NCBI GenBank assembly: GCA_907163345.1
Contig: CAJQUN010000458.1
Span: forward strand, 372,001 to 436,000
Origin: Haberlea rhodopensis
Taxonomy: Eukaryota > Streptophyta > Magnoliopsida > Lamiales > Gesneriaceae
Direction: 5' to 3'
Length of the DNA stretch: 64,000 nt
Below, one piece after another: positions 1 through 11,132 of this stretch. Position 1 is the first letter of the stretch; the number at the start of each line of letters is the position of its first letter. Below the pieces are notes generated by a model. That model worked only from the letters and a program-made list of their open reading frames with translations, had not been told where the DNA came from and searched no databases. The translations under genes were made by a program, and so were the position numbers.

Positions 1-1001
1 TTTAGAATGAAATAGAGAAGGCACGACACGCAGGTCGTATTATACATTACAAACATCCACAAATCCTATCTAATAGGTCAAAGGGCTATAACCACGCACC
101 ATGCTCAAACAACACATAAAGCATGCATTAACATTTAATTAATTAAATTCTAAACATTTTAAATTTAATTCTAATTAAAACCGTAAAATAATTTTTGAAA
201 AATTATCCTACGCTCGGGACATCACATGCCACGAACTAAAGCGACTAAGACACGAACCACCATGGTTCGAACCATGAAGCACACGGCTGGACCAATAGTG
301 GGCCTAGGGTTCGAAACCCTAGCCCATGGCCGAGCCATGTCTCGAGCGGCGGCGGCGCTAGGGTTCCAAACCCTAGCCCCCTCGCACCCTTATGGAATTT
401 TATCGAGCCATCTTGTTTGAAACGCCGGAATTTGTTAGCCATGAGTCACGGTCAGGTCATGCACGGGGTTGGCTCAACCATCTCGAGCTAAGGGTTCGAA
501 AAACCTTGCTCTCATGTGGTAAAGTTACTAATCCATGCATGCGTGAACCATTATCGAGTCAAAGAGTTCAAAACTCATCCACGTCTCAAAACTTTAGAAA
601 AATAGGCGATGATGGCCGAGCCATGCACGGCTACTAGGGTTCGAAACCCTAGCCGTCATGAGCTAGCCGTCACGTCCAATGGGTTCTAAACCCTAATTAA
701 TTTTCGACACTTCCATGCACAATTATTAGCCACAACGACTAAGCCATCTCGAGCCAAGGGTTCGAAAACCCTAGCCCTCATGTGGCTAGCCGTGGTGTCA
801 TTTGTGATGGTGATGGCCGAAAACTTGTGACATATGGTTCGATATTCGCCTAATTATATCAAATACAATTTTACGATGATTTTCATAAACTAAATATTAA
901 CATATCATATATGTTCATACAGTTTTAAATAGCATGCAATATTAATTCTAATATGATTAACACAATTTAATCACATAAATCCGATATGAGCCTTGTACAC
1001 G
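1..1001 (-). other. Copia-1 untranslated leader with repeated AGGGTT..AACCCT hairpins
   Basis: This is non-coding leader between PBS and gag. At least six short inverted repeats of the form CTAGGGTT-n-AACCCTAG, or decayed versions, lie near 305-323, 358-376, 488-505, 637-654, 679-695 and 757-775. They combine a telo-box-like AAACCCTA with a GGTTCGA core resembling the pol III B box. The same motif recurs in the copia-2 leader. The short reading frames here are translations of these repeats and I do not regard them as genes. Confidence 0.7.
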
Positions 1002-1013
1002 GCTCTGATACCA
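1002..1013 (-). other. Primer-binding site (tRNA-iMet), copia-1
   Basis: Reading on the minus strand, the site is TGGTATCAGAGC, complementary to the 3' end of plant initiator tRNA-Met, one base inside the LTR. It sets the element's orientation. Confidence 0.9.
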
Positions 1014-1014
1014 C

Positions 1015-2519
1015 TGTAAGTAATCCAAGAGCAAACAACGCAGCGGAATAAAAAAATGGATTACTAACCAGCAGATCTATACATAGGATTCATATCGGAA
1101 GGAATTACAAGTGTCTTACCCTTGTAGCGTTTGAAGCAGAATCCACGGAGCAGCACCACGTCCTACGCCTTCTCCGAGTCACTAGCAAAACACAATGAGT
1201 TTTGCCTCAACGGTATCCACACGATCAAATCGGGTGAAGGGATAGTTTTATAACAAGTTGCTAGACAAGTTATTAAACCGGAACAAGAAAGACACTCGAT
1301 TCTAAATCGAAAGGCACGCCCAAAAATCACAAATTCTCTTCGGCTATGATGAAGAAGCCGAGAGCTCTTTTGTTGGATTTGGAGGCCGTGTGTCTTGCTT
1401 GGTTTTTAGGTTGAATGATATGAAGTTGTGTCTTACAATTAAATCATAACCTTGTATTTATATTAAAAGGCTTTTAATTAAGGTTCAAGACTTTCTTAAA
1501 GTCTTATGGGCCCAAACCCATGATTTAATTAAAACCTTTTAATCACTTAATTAAGACTCTTCTTAATTAATTAATTCATCCAATGAATTTAAATTCCCTT
1601 CTCGATTTAATCTTTTGTGCGACCCGATAGGATCTTGTAATGTTGGCAGTGACATAAAATCTCATTTTATGTCGCAAGCATTGAGCGGTATCTAGCAACG
1701 CATCAATGCTACCCAAATTACAAGAATGTCAATGACTCGACATAACCTTTAGAACTTGTGATAATATTAATCATGTAACTTAATCCCTTTGTCCTTTGTG
1801 TTTAGATTGAACACGAGTCATGGAATAGTCATACTCGTATATCAAATCTTTATTTCTTGATCCCCAAGTAGAACTAGAATAAACGAATAAGCTCGATATC
1901 TCATATCGACTCATTCGAGCATGGCCATGCATTTTAGTTCACTTGATCAAGGGCCTAACACATCTCCTGTTATATAGGAGGGACAAATTCTATCTCGATC
2001 AGTCAACATCCCTCTACATAATTCGTAGTGTATCCAATAGTCGCCTTTATAGTATACCCTGTTACGGGTAACGTTTGACGATATCAAGATACATAACTCC
2101 TTATGTTGGGATCTCTGATGATCACAAGTCGTAAGGATTACATACATTATTATCACTATGAGAATTGCATATGACGATCATATAACTATCCATGTTGCAT
2201 TCTCATGGTGGGTCTGTCCAGTACATCGTTCTCTAACATGTACCTATATGTTGATTTGATATCTCATATCAATGAACAATTCATCGATCAACACATACTA
2301 GTCTCAACGTATTATCATTATCACTATTCATGATAATACTTGACTAGGGACATCTTTAAGAATAATACAATATTATTCTAAGGACATTAACATATATATT
2401 AATTCACATTGCACAGTTAAAAGAATAATATATAATAATGAATTGCCATTCATAAAATCATATTACATTGTATGTCATAAACAATCATCTAATGATGTGT
2501 CTTAGGGCATATCCCAACA
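1015..2519 (-). repeat. Copia-1 5' LTR
   Basis: This 1505-bp LTR has the same length and is near-identical to the two LTRs of copia-2. Its terminal dinucleotides are TG and CA. It contains the conserved U5 10-mer TTCCGCTGCG (complement at 1039-1048) that matches the D-arm complement of tRNA-iMet. Confidence 0.9.
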
Positions 2520-3879
2520 GACTTAAGGTACGTATGACGTACGAGCATAGCCTATTATAATGTTGCAACTGTAAAATGCATGGTATGTGATAATGGCATT
2601 ATATGGACATTGAAATACATGGTATGTGGTATTTGCATAAATGGATACGGAAATGCATGGTATGTGGTATTTGCATGAATGGATACGGAAATGCATGGTA
2701 TGTGGTATTTGCATGAATGGATACGGAAATGCATGGTATGTGGTATTTGCATAAATGGATATGGAAATGCATGGTAGGTGGTATTTGCCATAAATGGATA
2801 TTGAAATGCATGGTATACGGTACTTGCTATAAATGGATAGTGAAATGTATGTTATATGGTAATTGCAATAAATAGACATTCATTGGGAATTATATGGTGC
2901 CGCTTTTGAGCGAGCAAAGATTGGGATGTTGTCACCGTTGAGCGACCATCGGTTATGACGCCGCTATTGTTGAGCGTGCGTGGGGTCAAAATGCCGCAGT
3001 TGTGGAGCGAGCTATGACATAGAAATATGGAGTCAATTGCTAAACATATGTGATATCTGTAGTACTCTATTTTGATGGTTTAATCGCAGTTGGTTATGGA
3101 ACTGATATAGCAGGAATGGTTTTAGTTGTTCAATGAGATGATCAACTGGCTTTTGGGAATTTAATGGTTTGGTTATTTTGAGAACAGGGACAATACAGGG
3201 GATCCCGGATGAGGGTATTACCATCCAGGGAGTATCATTTAAATTATGGCATTTACATTCTGTAAATTATGAATTGCAATGTTATGATTATTGGATTGGT
3301 GGTATTGGTATGCTCACCCCGTGTGGGGGCTGTCTCTGTTGGGGCAGGTAACATAGGTGCAGCAGTAGCTTTGGAATTGAGCTCGGGCTGTTGATAGAGG
3401 TACTTCCAGGATCGAGGTACCAGAGCTGGTTGAATAAGTACATAGATCCAGTGTTGAGATCGAGCTGTGCTTGGGAGGTACTTCCAGGATTGAAGTACCA
3501 GTAACGGTATCCGGTAGGGTGTTTTATACATCAGATACACGCTCATTCATTGGGTGCTCCTATGTGAGTACATTTTACGTGTATATGGAATGTATAAATG
3601 GGCTACGGCTTCTCTCTGTTCATTTATGGTTTGCATGCAATTAAATGTGGAATTGCTAAATGAACTAAGAGTATGTTAATGTATTATGAGGGTGCATGTC
3701 ATATATGTAATCTTAGTTGGGGGATTTGCATATTATGTTGATTGAATGCAAGAAATTTTATGGATCGCTAATATGGTGTAGCACTTGCACATGGCTTTTC
3801 CCCATGATTTTATGATTATATGCACTAATAGTATGGATTAATACACTAATAACGGGTTAAGGGCACGGGGGTCCTTACA
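2520..3879 (+). repeat. C: 3' part of a gypsy LTR (solo LTR or 3' LTR)
   Basis: This LTR segment is split on the left by copia-1 and ends at ..GTCCTTACA (3879). It is clearly but divergently related to the G LTR. Both share the GTACGT-n3-ACGTAC motif (2528-2542), the block around 3185-3500 that includes a CACCCCGT..GGGGGCTGTCTC stretch, and the same terminus. No PBS follows, because B's LTR sequence resumes at 3880, so this is a solo LTR or the 3' LTR of an element outside the window. There is no gene. Confidence 0.75.
2577..2872 (+). repeat. 38-bp tandem repeat inside LTR C
   Basis: About eight copies of a 38-bp unit carry an inverted ATGCA..TGCAT. The central copies (2651-2764) are nearly identical and the outer ones are decayed. 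The repeat opens three overlapping minus-strand reading frames rich in Tyr, His and Ile. These are artefacts of the repeat and are not coding. Confidence 0.8.
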
Positions 3880-4389
3880 ATGTTTATGATGATGATTGTG
3901 ATAAGTAAGTTTATGATAATGTTTATATGAGGTTCATTTAATGATACGATGTTTGTGATATGGTAAGATGCCATACGATAGGGTAAGATGCCCATATGGT
4001 AAGATGTCATACGATAGGGTAAGATGCCCACAGGGTAAGATGCCCATATGGTAAGATGCCATACGATGTTCACGATATGGTAAGATGCCATACGATGGGT
4101 AAGATGCCCATATGCATGAATGTGAATCATGGTCAACAGAAAGATGTTAATGAATAACAAGCAAGTCTACTTAACCGGGATTTCATGCATTTACTGTTAT
4201 GTTTCTTTTATATGTTAAGTAAAGATGTGTATGCTCATGATGTGTTGTCCCTGTAGGTACACTTTTGGACGGAAGGCTCAGGGTCGGGTTGAGACAATGA
4301 GCTATGAGGAGCATGAAAGAAAATAGGATACATGATTTTTGGGATAGTCTCTACTCTAGGAGTAGTATAATTCTATCGCTTTAACATTC
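3880..4389 (+). repeat. B 5' LTR, middle fragment
   Basis: This matches B's 3' LTR around 43990-44680. It includes the hairpin array of stem-TAAGATG-stem units (3955-4115) and the GGTCGGGTTGAGACA block. It is bounded on the left by the end of LTR C and on the right by A1. The last 107 bp (4283-4389) are repeated on the other side of A1 (13093-13199). Confidence 0.8.
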
Positions 4390-5037
4390 CCCGAAATTAA
4401 TTGATGGCAATCTGAATATTAATTATGCTTATATGATGATTTATTACGATGATTAAGATATGTGTGGGAAATGAGAGGTAACATGATTTAAGGATGTTAA
4501 TTTTAATTATGAGGATGATATGGGTTTAATGAAGTTGGTTGCTTTTTGTAAATGCTTATCATGTTGATGTATTTTATATACATCATGTTATTATTGGGGT
4601 ACAAGTTAAATGTAAGAATTAAAGACTTAACCCACCACTTTTTACCTCACCTCACTTTTACACTCAAATCCCCAAAATCACTTTCCCAAAACCCTCTCCC
4701 CCTTATTTTCGATTTTTGACCTAAAGGTGGGAAGAAATCCTTGTAAAAGCTTTGTTCTTGCACTTCTTGGTAAGATTTAGTGCCTATGATGTTTATATAT
4801 CACTTATGGATGTTCTTGAAGTGTTGATTGAGTGTTGGAAGGGTTTTAAAAAGGGTTTTAAAATGGGTTTGTTTGGGTTAGTGTGATTCTTGGTGGGATG
4901 TTGGTTTTTTAGTGGTTTTATGATGTATGTTGAAGGTTTTGAGTGTTTTAATGTTTATGAGTTGTTGGTATAAATGATGGTTGAGGTTGGTGAGGATTAA
5001 ATGTGCAAAAATGGAGTTTTTCGTGGTACAGAGGCTG

Positions 5038-5245
5038 GCGATCGATCGCCCATTTTTGGCGATCGATCGCGAGCAGGCAGTAGGCTCCAGAAGCCTTTGG
5101 CGATCGATCGCCACTTTTGGGCGATCGATCGGTGACGATGGCGATCGATCGCGCCAAGTATGGCGATCGATCGCCGAAGAAGGAAAATTTCACCCTCGTC
5201 CAGTGTGATCTCGCGATCGATCGCGCCTGGGTGGCGATCGATCGC
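5038..5245 (+). promoter_or_regulatory. CGATCGATCG palindrome array, A1 5' LTR (8 sites)
   Basis: Eight copies of CGATCGATCG, most extended to GCGATCGATCGC, have start-to-start spacings of 21, 41, 21, 20, 22, 50 and 21 bp. The function is unknown; the call as regulatory is inferred from spacing conservation across families. Confidence 0.5.
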
Positions 5246-5401
5246 GAGATGCAAAATGGGTATTTTGATTATTTTGTGGGATTTTTGAATATTGGACTAT
5301 GATTAGCTTCTAATATTGAATTGTATGGTTGTGTAGAACCATCCCAAGGACCCACGACTTCAAGAAGATAAAGTACTACGATTTCACCACATTTTGAAAA
5401 G

Positions 5402-5418
5402 GTACGTAAGAAACGTAC
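5402..5418 (+). promoter_or_regulatory. GTACGT-AAGAA-ACGTAC motif / splice-donor-like site, A1
   Basis: This is an inverted repeat with a 5-nt spacer, preceded by AAG so that it also reads AAG|GTACGTAAG, a good plant 5' splice site. The same motif sits at the same place in LTRs of B, D, F and H, and with a 3-nt spacer in C and G. Confidence 0.45.
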
Positions 5419-6364
5419 GGGCATCAAACGGTAACATATTCCTAAACTATGACTTTGCATTAATTGCATAAGTATTTATGGTGATGATTATGATGATTAT
5501 GAAGAATAAGTTTATGATTATGATGTTATGATGACAATTATGATAAGATGATGATGTTTGAAATGATGATGCTTATAAGATGATGACGCATGTTTAACTA
5601 TGCTACTTAGAATGGTTGAATGTCCGGTGACTATTATGGGCAAGCGAGGAAGGTCTTGCCGCTCACATAACTGAGCGATGGGGTACATCCGCTATCAAGG
5701 TGTAGCGATGGGTATCATCCGCTGAGCGATGGGGTACATCCGCTATCAAGGTGTAGCGATGGGTATCATCCGCTGAATAAGAGATACATCCGCTATCAAG
5801 GCGTAGCGATGGGTATCATACGATGAGTTATGTCGAGCGAGGGGGCCAATTGTGCCGCTGTCATAATAGAACCCGGATAGTCCCATTTCTAATTAACATG
5901 GATTGTTGTGAGCTTATATACAAAATATGATGTTAATCATTCATGCCTTGAACTAATGATGATATGCGTAATTATGACACAGGGACAACCAAGGAAGGAT
6001 AGTACTATTAAACAGGAAGTATATGTTATCAATTATTTCCATGCATTTTTCTATGCCAGTAACTCATGATGTTAAGTAACGATGTATATGCTCACGATGG
6101 GTTGTTCCTGTAGGTACACTTTTGGATCGAGACTAAGGGTCGGGTTGAGATGGTGAGCTAAGGAGCATAAGAAGATAGATACAGGATTTTTGTTAGCCTT
6201 AACATTCATTTTGGGGAATGTAATTAACTAACTATTGAAGTTTCATTTTGGCCTGTAATTACATTAAGCTCACATAACAACCGGAACTCTAAGATGTCTC
6301 TAATACATGTTTAGTTCATAATACGCTATTAATACGATGTTAAGGTAGGAAGACCCTACATTAT

Positions 6365-6376
6365 TGGTATCAGAGC
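6365..6376 (+). other. Primer-binding site (tRNA-iMet), A1
   Basis: TGGTATCAGAGC lies four bases after the 5' LTR end and is complementary to the 3' end of initiator tRNA-Met. Confidence 0.9.
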
Positions 6377-6557
6377 AGTGGTTAGATAACCCGGGGATGA
6401 GTGAAGGGTAGCCTTAGCAGTAGGTTGGCTAGGCGCTTACTTTTGACATATTATGTTGCACATGAAGTATATGGGTGTTACGATATCATGTTATGGTTTT
6501 CTAACGATGTTTATATGAACTGCTTTTGGATTTTGTTGTTAACCCTTGTGTTGCAGT

Positions 6558-9500
6558 ATGGCAGCAAATATCGACATTGGTGATGCGGTAAGTGTGAACG
6601 CTAGTGCGGGGCGCACGAATCCCCTACCCCCGCCAGCCTTAGGCGAAGAACCGTCCGAGCAACAGTTATTGCCGGGAGAGTTGAGTTTGACTCAGTTTCT
6701 AGCGTATCGGCCCCCGACTTTTGAAGGGACTGAAACAGGGGAGCGAGCCGAGGAATGGCTAGAAAGGATAGAACAAATATTTGTGGCAGCCCCGTGTGCA
6801 AAGACGGCATGGATAAGGCTAGCAGAGTTCCAATTAGCCAAGAAAGCACTGATGTGGTGGAGGACCACCGTGATTGAACAGGAAGCACAGGGTCAAGAGG
6901 TAAACTGGAAGCTGTTTAGAACTAGGTTCCTGGCCCGATACTTTTCAGCGGCTGCACGTCAAGCTAAAGAGGATGAGTTTAATAAGTTGAAGCAAGGTAC
7001 CATGCCGGTGTCAGATTATGCCCTCCACTACTGTTCTCTACTCAGATATGTACCTCATATCGCCGCCGACACTCAAGCAAAAATGAGGAACTTTATGAAG
7101 GGCTTGAGGCCAGAACTCTATGATAGGGTGATTACATATGGCCCTACCTGTTTTGACGATGCACTTACACGGGCTGAGTTAGCCGAACTGGGGGTAGGTG
7201 CATACCCTGATGCTGTACCACCTCCAGCACCCCCTCAGAGATCTACTCGCGACAATTTAAGGCCAAGGGGTGATCGGTTCAAGTTTGGGGGGAACACTTC
7301 TGCGTCAAGATTCAGTGGTAGGAGGCCCGATAATCGATGGAGAGGAAACCGCAGGAATGACGCCCCACCAAGAGGAGGACAGTCTCGAGGAGGTAGTGTT
7401 GGGGAGGTTCAATGCTCTCTTTGTGGGCAACCACATCTGACGAAGAATTGTGTGGGATGTTATGTTTGTGGCGAGAGAGGCCACTTTGCTCGACAGTGTC
7501 CCAACAGGGGAAGGCAGCAAAACTTTACTGAGAGGTCTACGGTCAGAACAGCACAGAACATACCCCCATATGTACCGAGGCAGTTTGGAAGTCAGCCTAC
7601 GGGGCCACCTCAAGGCCAGGTGTATGCATTGACAAGGGAACAGGCCACAGCGGCTCCGGAGGAGGTTATAGCGGGTACGTGTCTTTTATTTACGCACCCT
7701 GCTTTTATATTGATTGACACAGGTGCGTCACACTCTTTTGTGTCGACAAGTTTTGTGGAAAGGCACCACATATGCACTTCTCCGTCGCCCACGCCTCTTA
7801 TAGTCTCGACCCCCGCTGAAAGAAGTATGATTACTGATCGGATCGTCTACGATGGCCTCATTTATTTTTAGGATAAAGAACTAAGGTCAGATTTGATTGT
7901 TCTGGGAATGTCAGACTTTGACTGCATTCTGGGCATTGATGTTCTGAACAGGTATCAGGCAGTTGTGAACTGCAGGCAGAGGACAGTGCGGTTCAAATCT
8001 GATATGGGAGTTCCATGGACGTTCTATGGGGATGGTTCTCGTTCAAGGATTCCGTTGATATCCGCAGTCAAGATGACACAATTATTGGAACAAGGCCATA
8101 CAGGATATCTTATTTATGCCGTTGATATTTCTGGAAAGAAGGAAGAGCTAAAGGTTGAAGATGTGCCCGTAGTGGTGGAATTTCCTGATGTATTTCCTGA
8201 AGAGATTCCTGGATTCCCACCGGCGAGAGAGGTCGAGTTTGGAATCGAATTGCTACCGGGGACGTCAGCCATTTCTCGTGCCCCGTACAGGATGGCACCA
8301 ACAGAGCTAAAGGAGTTAAAGGCTCAGTTGCAAGAACTCCTTGACAAGGGCTATATACGATCTAGCGTATCGCCCTGGGGTGCACCAGTTTTGTTTGTCA
8401 AGAAGAAAGATGGCTCGATGCGTTTGTGCATCGATTACAGACAACTGAACAAAGCCACGGTAAAGAACAAGTATCCACTTCCGAGGATCGATGATTTATT
8501 TGATCAGTTGCAGGGTATGAGACTCTACAGTAAGATCGATCTGAGGTCGGGGTACCATCAGATTCGGGTAAGGGAGGATGATGTGCAGAAGACAGCTTTC
8601 AGGACCAGATATGGGCACTATGAATTCTTAGTTATGCCCTTTGGGGTGACGAATGCCCCAGCTGTTTTCATGAGTTTAATGAACAGGGTATTCCAGCCAT
8701 ATTTGGACCAGTTCGTCATAGTCTTCATTGATGATATACTTATTTACTCCCGGACTGAAGAAGAACATGTTGAGCACTTGAGGACAGTACTTCAGATCCT
8801 TAGAGATCATCAATTATATGCAAAGCTTAGCAAGTGCGAGTTTTGGTTGGACAGTGTGGTATTCTTGGGCCACGTTATATCTAGCAGTGGAATATCTGTG
8901 GATCCCAGAAAGATTGAAGCTGTTATGGAGTGGGCTGCACCCACTTCTGTGCCCGAGATACGGAGCTTCCTTGGTTTAGCAGGTTATTACCGACGTTTCA
9001 TCGAAGGATTCTCTAAGATTGCTAAGCCATTGACACAGCTAACTCAGAAAGGAGTACCGTTCTTTTGGTCTGAAGCTTGTGAGGAAAGCTTCCAAGAATT
9101 GAAGCGTCGTTTGACGACAGCACCAGTATTGGTGATCCCTTCTGAGAATAAGAAGTTTGCCTTGTACACGGATGCATCATTGCAAGGTTTGGGTTGTGTG
9201 TTGATGCAAGATAAGCACGTGGTAGCTTATGCTTCGAGGCAGTTGAAGCCCCATGAGACCAGATACCCAGTCCATGATCTGGAACTGGCGGCCATCATTT
9301 TCGCCTTGAAGATTTGGCGTCATTATCTTTATGGTACGACGTTCACCATCTATACAGACCATAAGAGTCTGAAGTTCCTATTCACTGAGGCTGAACTTAA
9401 TATGAGGCAAAGAAGATGGATGGACTTACTCAAGGATTATGATTGTGAAATAGAGTACCATCCGGGTAAAGCAAACATGATAGCAGATGCCTTAAGTCGA

Positions 9501-11073
9501 AAAGTGAAGAGCACCGCTGAGGATACTATGAGCTTATCAGCTATGATGACTTCTTATTGCCATCTGGGCTATGATTTTGATGTGGACACGTCGCCGGTGC
9601 GAGTGTCGACCTTATTGGCTGAGCCAGATATATTTGAGGCTATTAGGAAAGCTCAGAGTTCGGATAATGAAATTCAGAGATGGTCATCAATAGTGCTCCA
9701 AGGGCAACCATCAAAGTTCCGAGTTGCTGAGGATGGTTCATTGAGACTAGGCAACCGTTGGGTGGTACCAAAGACACCAGAATTACGCCAAGGAATCTTG
9801 CACCGTGCCCACAGTAGCCGGTTCAGTATCCACCCAGGAGGAAGAAAGATGTACAAGGACTTATGTAGTCAATTTTGGTGGAGACGCATGAAGCGTGAAG
9901 TAATTGTTTTTGTTAAGAGGTGTCTAATCTGCCAGCAGGTAAAGGCAGAAAGACAGAGGCATGGGGGTGAGTTGAAGAGCTTAGAGGTACCTAAATGGAA
10001 GTGGGAGCATATATCTATGGACTTCGTGACCCACTTGCCAAGGTCGGCCTCTGGATTCGATGCAATCTGGGTAATCGTGGATAGGCTGACGAAGGTAGCC
10101 CATTTCATCCCTTACAATATGACCTTCACATATTTAAAGATGGCCCAACTCTATGTGCGGGATGTGGTGAGGTTGCATGGTATTCTAGTTTCAATAGTGT
10201 CTGACAGAGACCCGAGGTTCACTTCACATTTCTGGGAGGGTCTCCAAACAGCGTTGGGCACAGAGGTAAGGCTGAGTACAGCCTATCACCCTCAGACAGA
10301 CGGCCAGACAGAGCATACCATACAGACGCTCGAGGATATGTTAAGGGCATGTGTTTTAGAGTTTGATACTCCTGTGGCAGGATTCAGTACCACTGGTGGA
10401 GTTCTCCTATAACAACAGCTATCAGACGAGCATTCAAATGGCTCCTTTTGAAGCTCTTTATGGACGACGATGTAGATCACCGCTGTATTGGGAGGACTTG
10501 ACTAGTAAGGCGGTCGGAGGACCGGATATGATTAAAGATATGGAAGAAAAGATCAAGACGATACGCTTAAAGATGAAAGCGGCCCAAGATAGGCAAGCGA
10601 CCTATGCCAATAAGCGGCGACGACCGCTAGAATTCCAAGTAGGAGATAAGGTTTTCTTGAAAATCTCACCCTTCAGGGGTGTGGTCCGTTTTGGTATGCG
10701 GGGAAAGTTATCTCCGAGGTACGTGGGGCCGTATGAGATATTGCAGCGCATTGGTACTTTGGCCTACCGTTTGGCGCTACCACCGTCCTTATCCGGTATT
10801 CATGATGTCTTCCATGTTTCCATGTTGAGAAAGTATGAACCCGATCCGTCTCATGTATTGCAACCTTCAGAGGTTCAGTTGAGTTCAGATGTGTCCTATG
10901 TTGAACGACCGGTTAGAATTCTGGATCGTGAAGATCGCAGGCTACGAAGTAAGATTATACCGATGGTCAAAGTTCAGTGGGATCGCCGGGGTGTCGAGGA
11001 GGCTACGTGGGAGACGGAACGGCATATGGTGCAGCACTACCCGGAATTATTTTCTGCTATGATTTATGTTTAG
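6558..11073 (+). pseudogene. gag-pol: A1 gag-pol polyprotein, broken by one stop and one frameshift
   Basis: This is the chromovirus polyprotein. Gag capsid comes first, followed by two zinc knuckles (7414-7494; the first is CX2CX3HX4C and the second the canonical CX2CX4HX4C). Next are aspartic protease (DTGAS near 7718), RT (active-site FIDD near 8728), RNase H, integrase with an HHCC finger and DDE core, and a C-terminal chromodomain. I start it at ATG 6558, matching D and F. An upstream TTG at 6546 also extends the frame, but an acceptor-like CAG lies between. An in-frame TAG at 7869-7871 replaces the GAG codon of B and D. A one-base insertion near 10373 shifts the last part (10363-11073) to another frame. 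It is non-functional as it stands. Confidence 0.92.
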
Positions 11074-11096
11074 TTTCTTTTTGGGTAAGTGCATGT

Positions 11097-11132
11097 GATT
11101 TCGAGGACGAAATCTTATAAGTAGGGGAGTAA
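11097..11132 (+). other. A1 3' hairpin and polypurine tract
   Basis: A perfect stem GATTTCG-AGGA-CGAAATC (11097-11114) is followed by the purine-rich AAGTAGGGGAGTAA next to the 3' LTR. The purine tract is the expected plus-strand primer. The hairpin is repeated in B, D, F and H at the same place. Confidence 0.75.

Larger units (their letters stand above)
1..2519 (-). mobile_element. Copia-1: 5' part of a minus-strand Ty1/copia retrotransposon
   Basis: This is the 5' end of a copia element that reads leftward out of the window. It comprises one LTR (1015-2519), a PBS complementary to initiator tRNA-Met (1002-1013) and about 1 kb of untranslated leader (1-1001). LTR and leader are the reverse complement of those in copia-2 (13485-22319), so both belong to one family. 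The LTR has TG..CA ends. The flanking bases GACTT (2520-2524) should be one half of the TSD, and the other half lies outside the window. The insertion is inside gypsy LTR C. The coding region is not visible. Confidence 0.9.
4390..6360 (+). repeat. A1 5' LTR
   Basis: The LTR starts within a CCCC run at the junction, so the first bases are lost. It ends ..GACCCTACA. In order it holds a candidate TATA (TATATA, 4575-4580), a CT-rich block, eight CGATCGATCG palindromes (5038-5245), the GTACGT..ACGTAC motif (5402-5418) and AGCG..CGCT hairpins (5643-5862). The reading frames here are palindrome translations. Confidence 0.88.

Noticed and set aside
2523..2879. Minus-strand Tyr/His/Ile-rich repeat protein
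   Set aside because: It is the translation of the 38-bp tandem repeat; several frames are open at once and there is no domain.
4948..5302. Frames rich in AIDR/DRSP repeats (also at 11700-11999, 43491-43700, 57113-57552, 62019-62398)
   Set aside because: Both strands and several frames are open because CGATCGATCG is palindromic. Unit lengths of 20-22 and 50 bp break any single frame.
8110..8301. Small minus-strand frames inside gag-pol genes
   Set aside because: They are shadows of the coding strand in conserved gag-pol sequence, and recur only where the polyprotein recurs.
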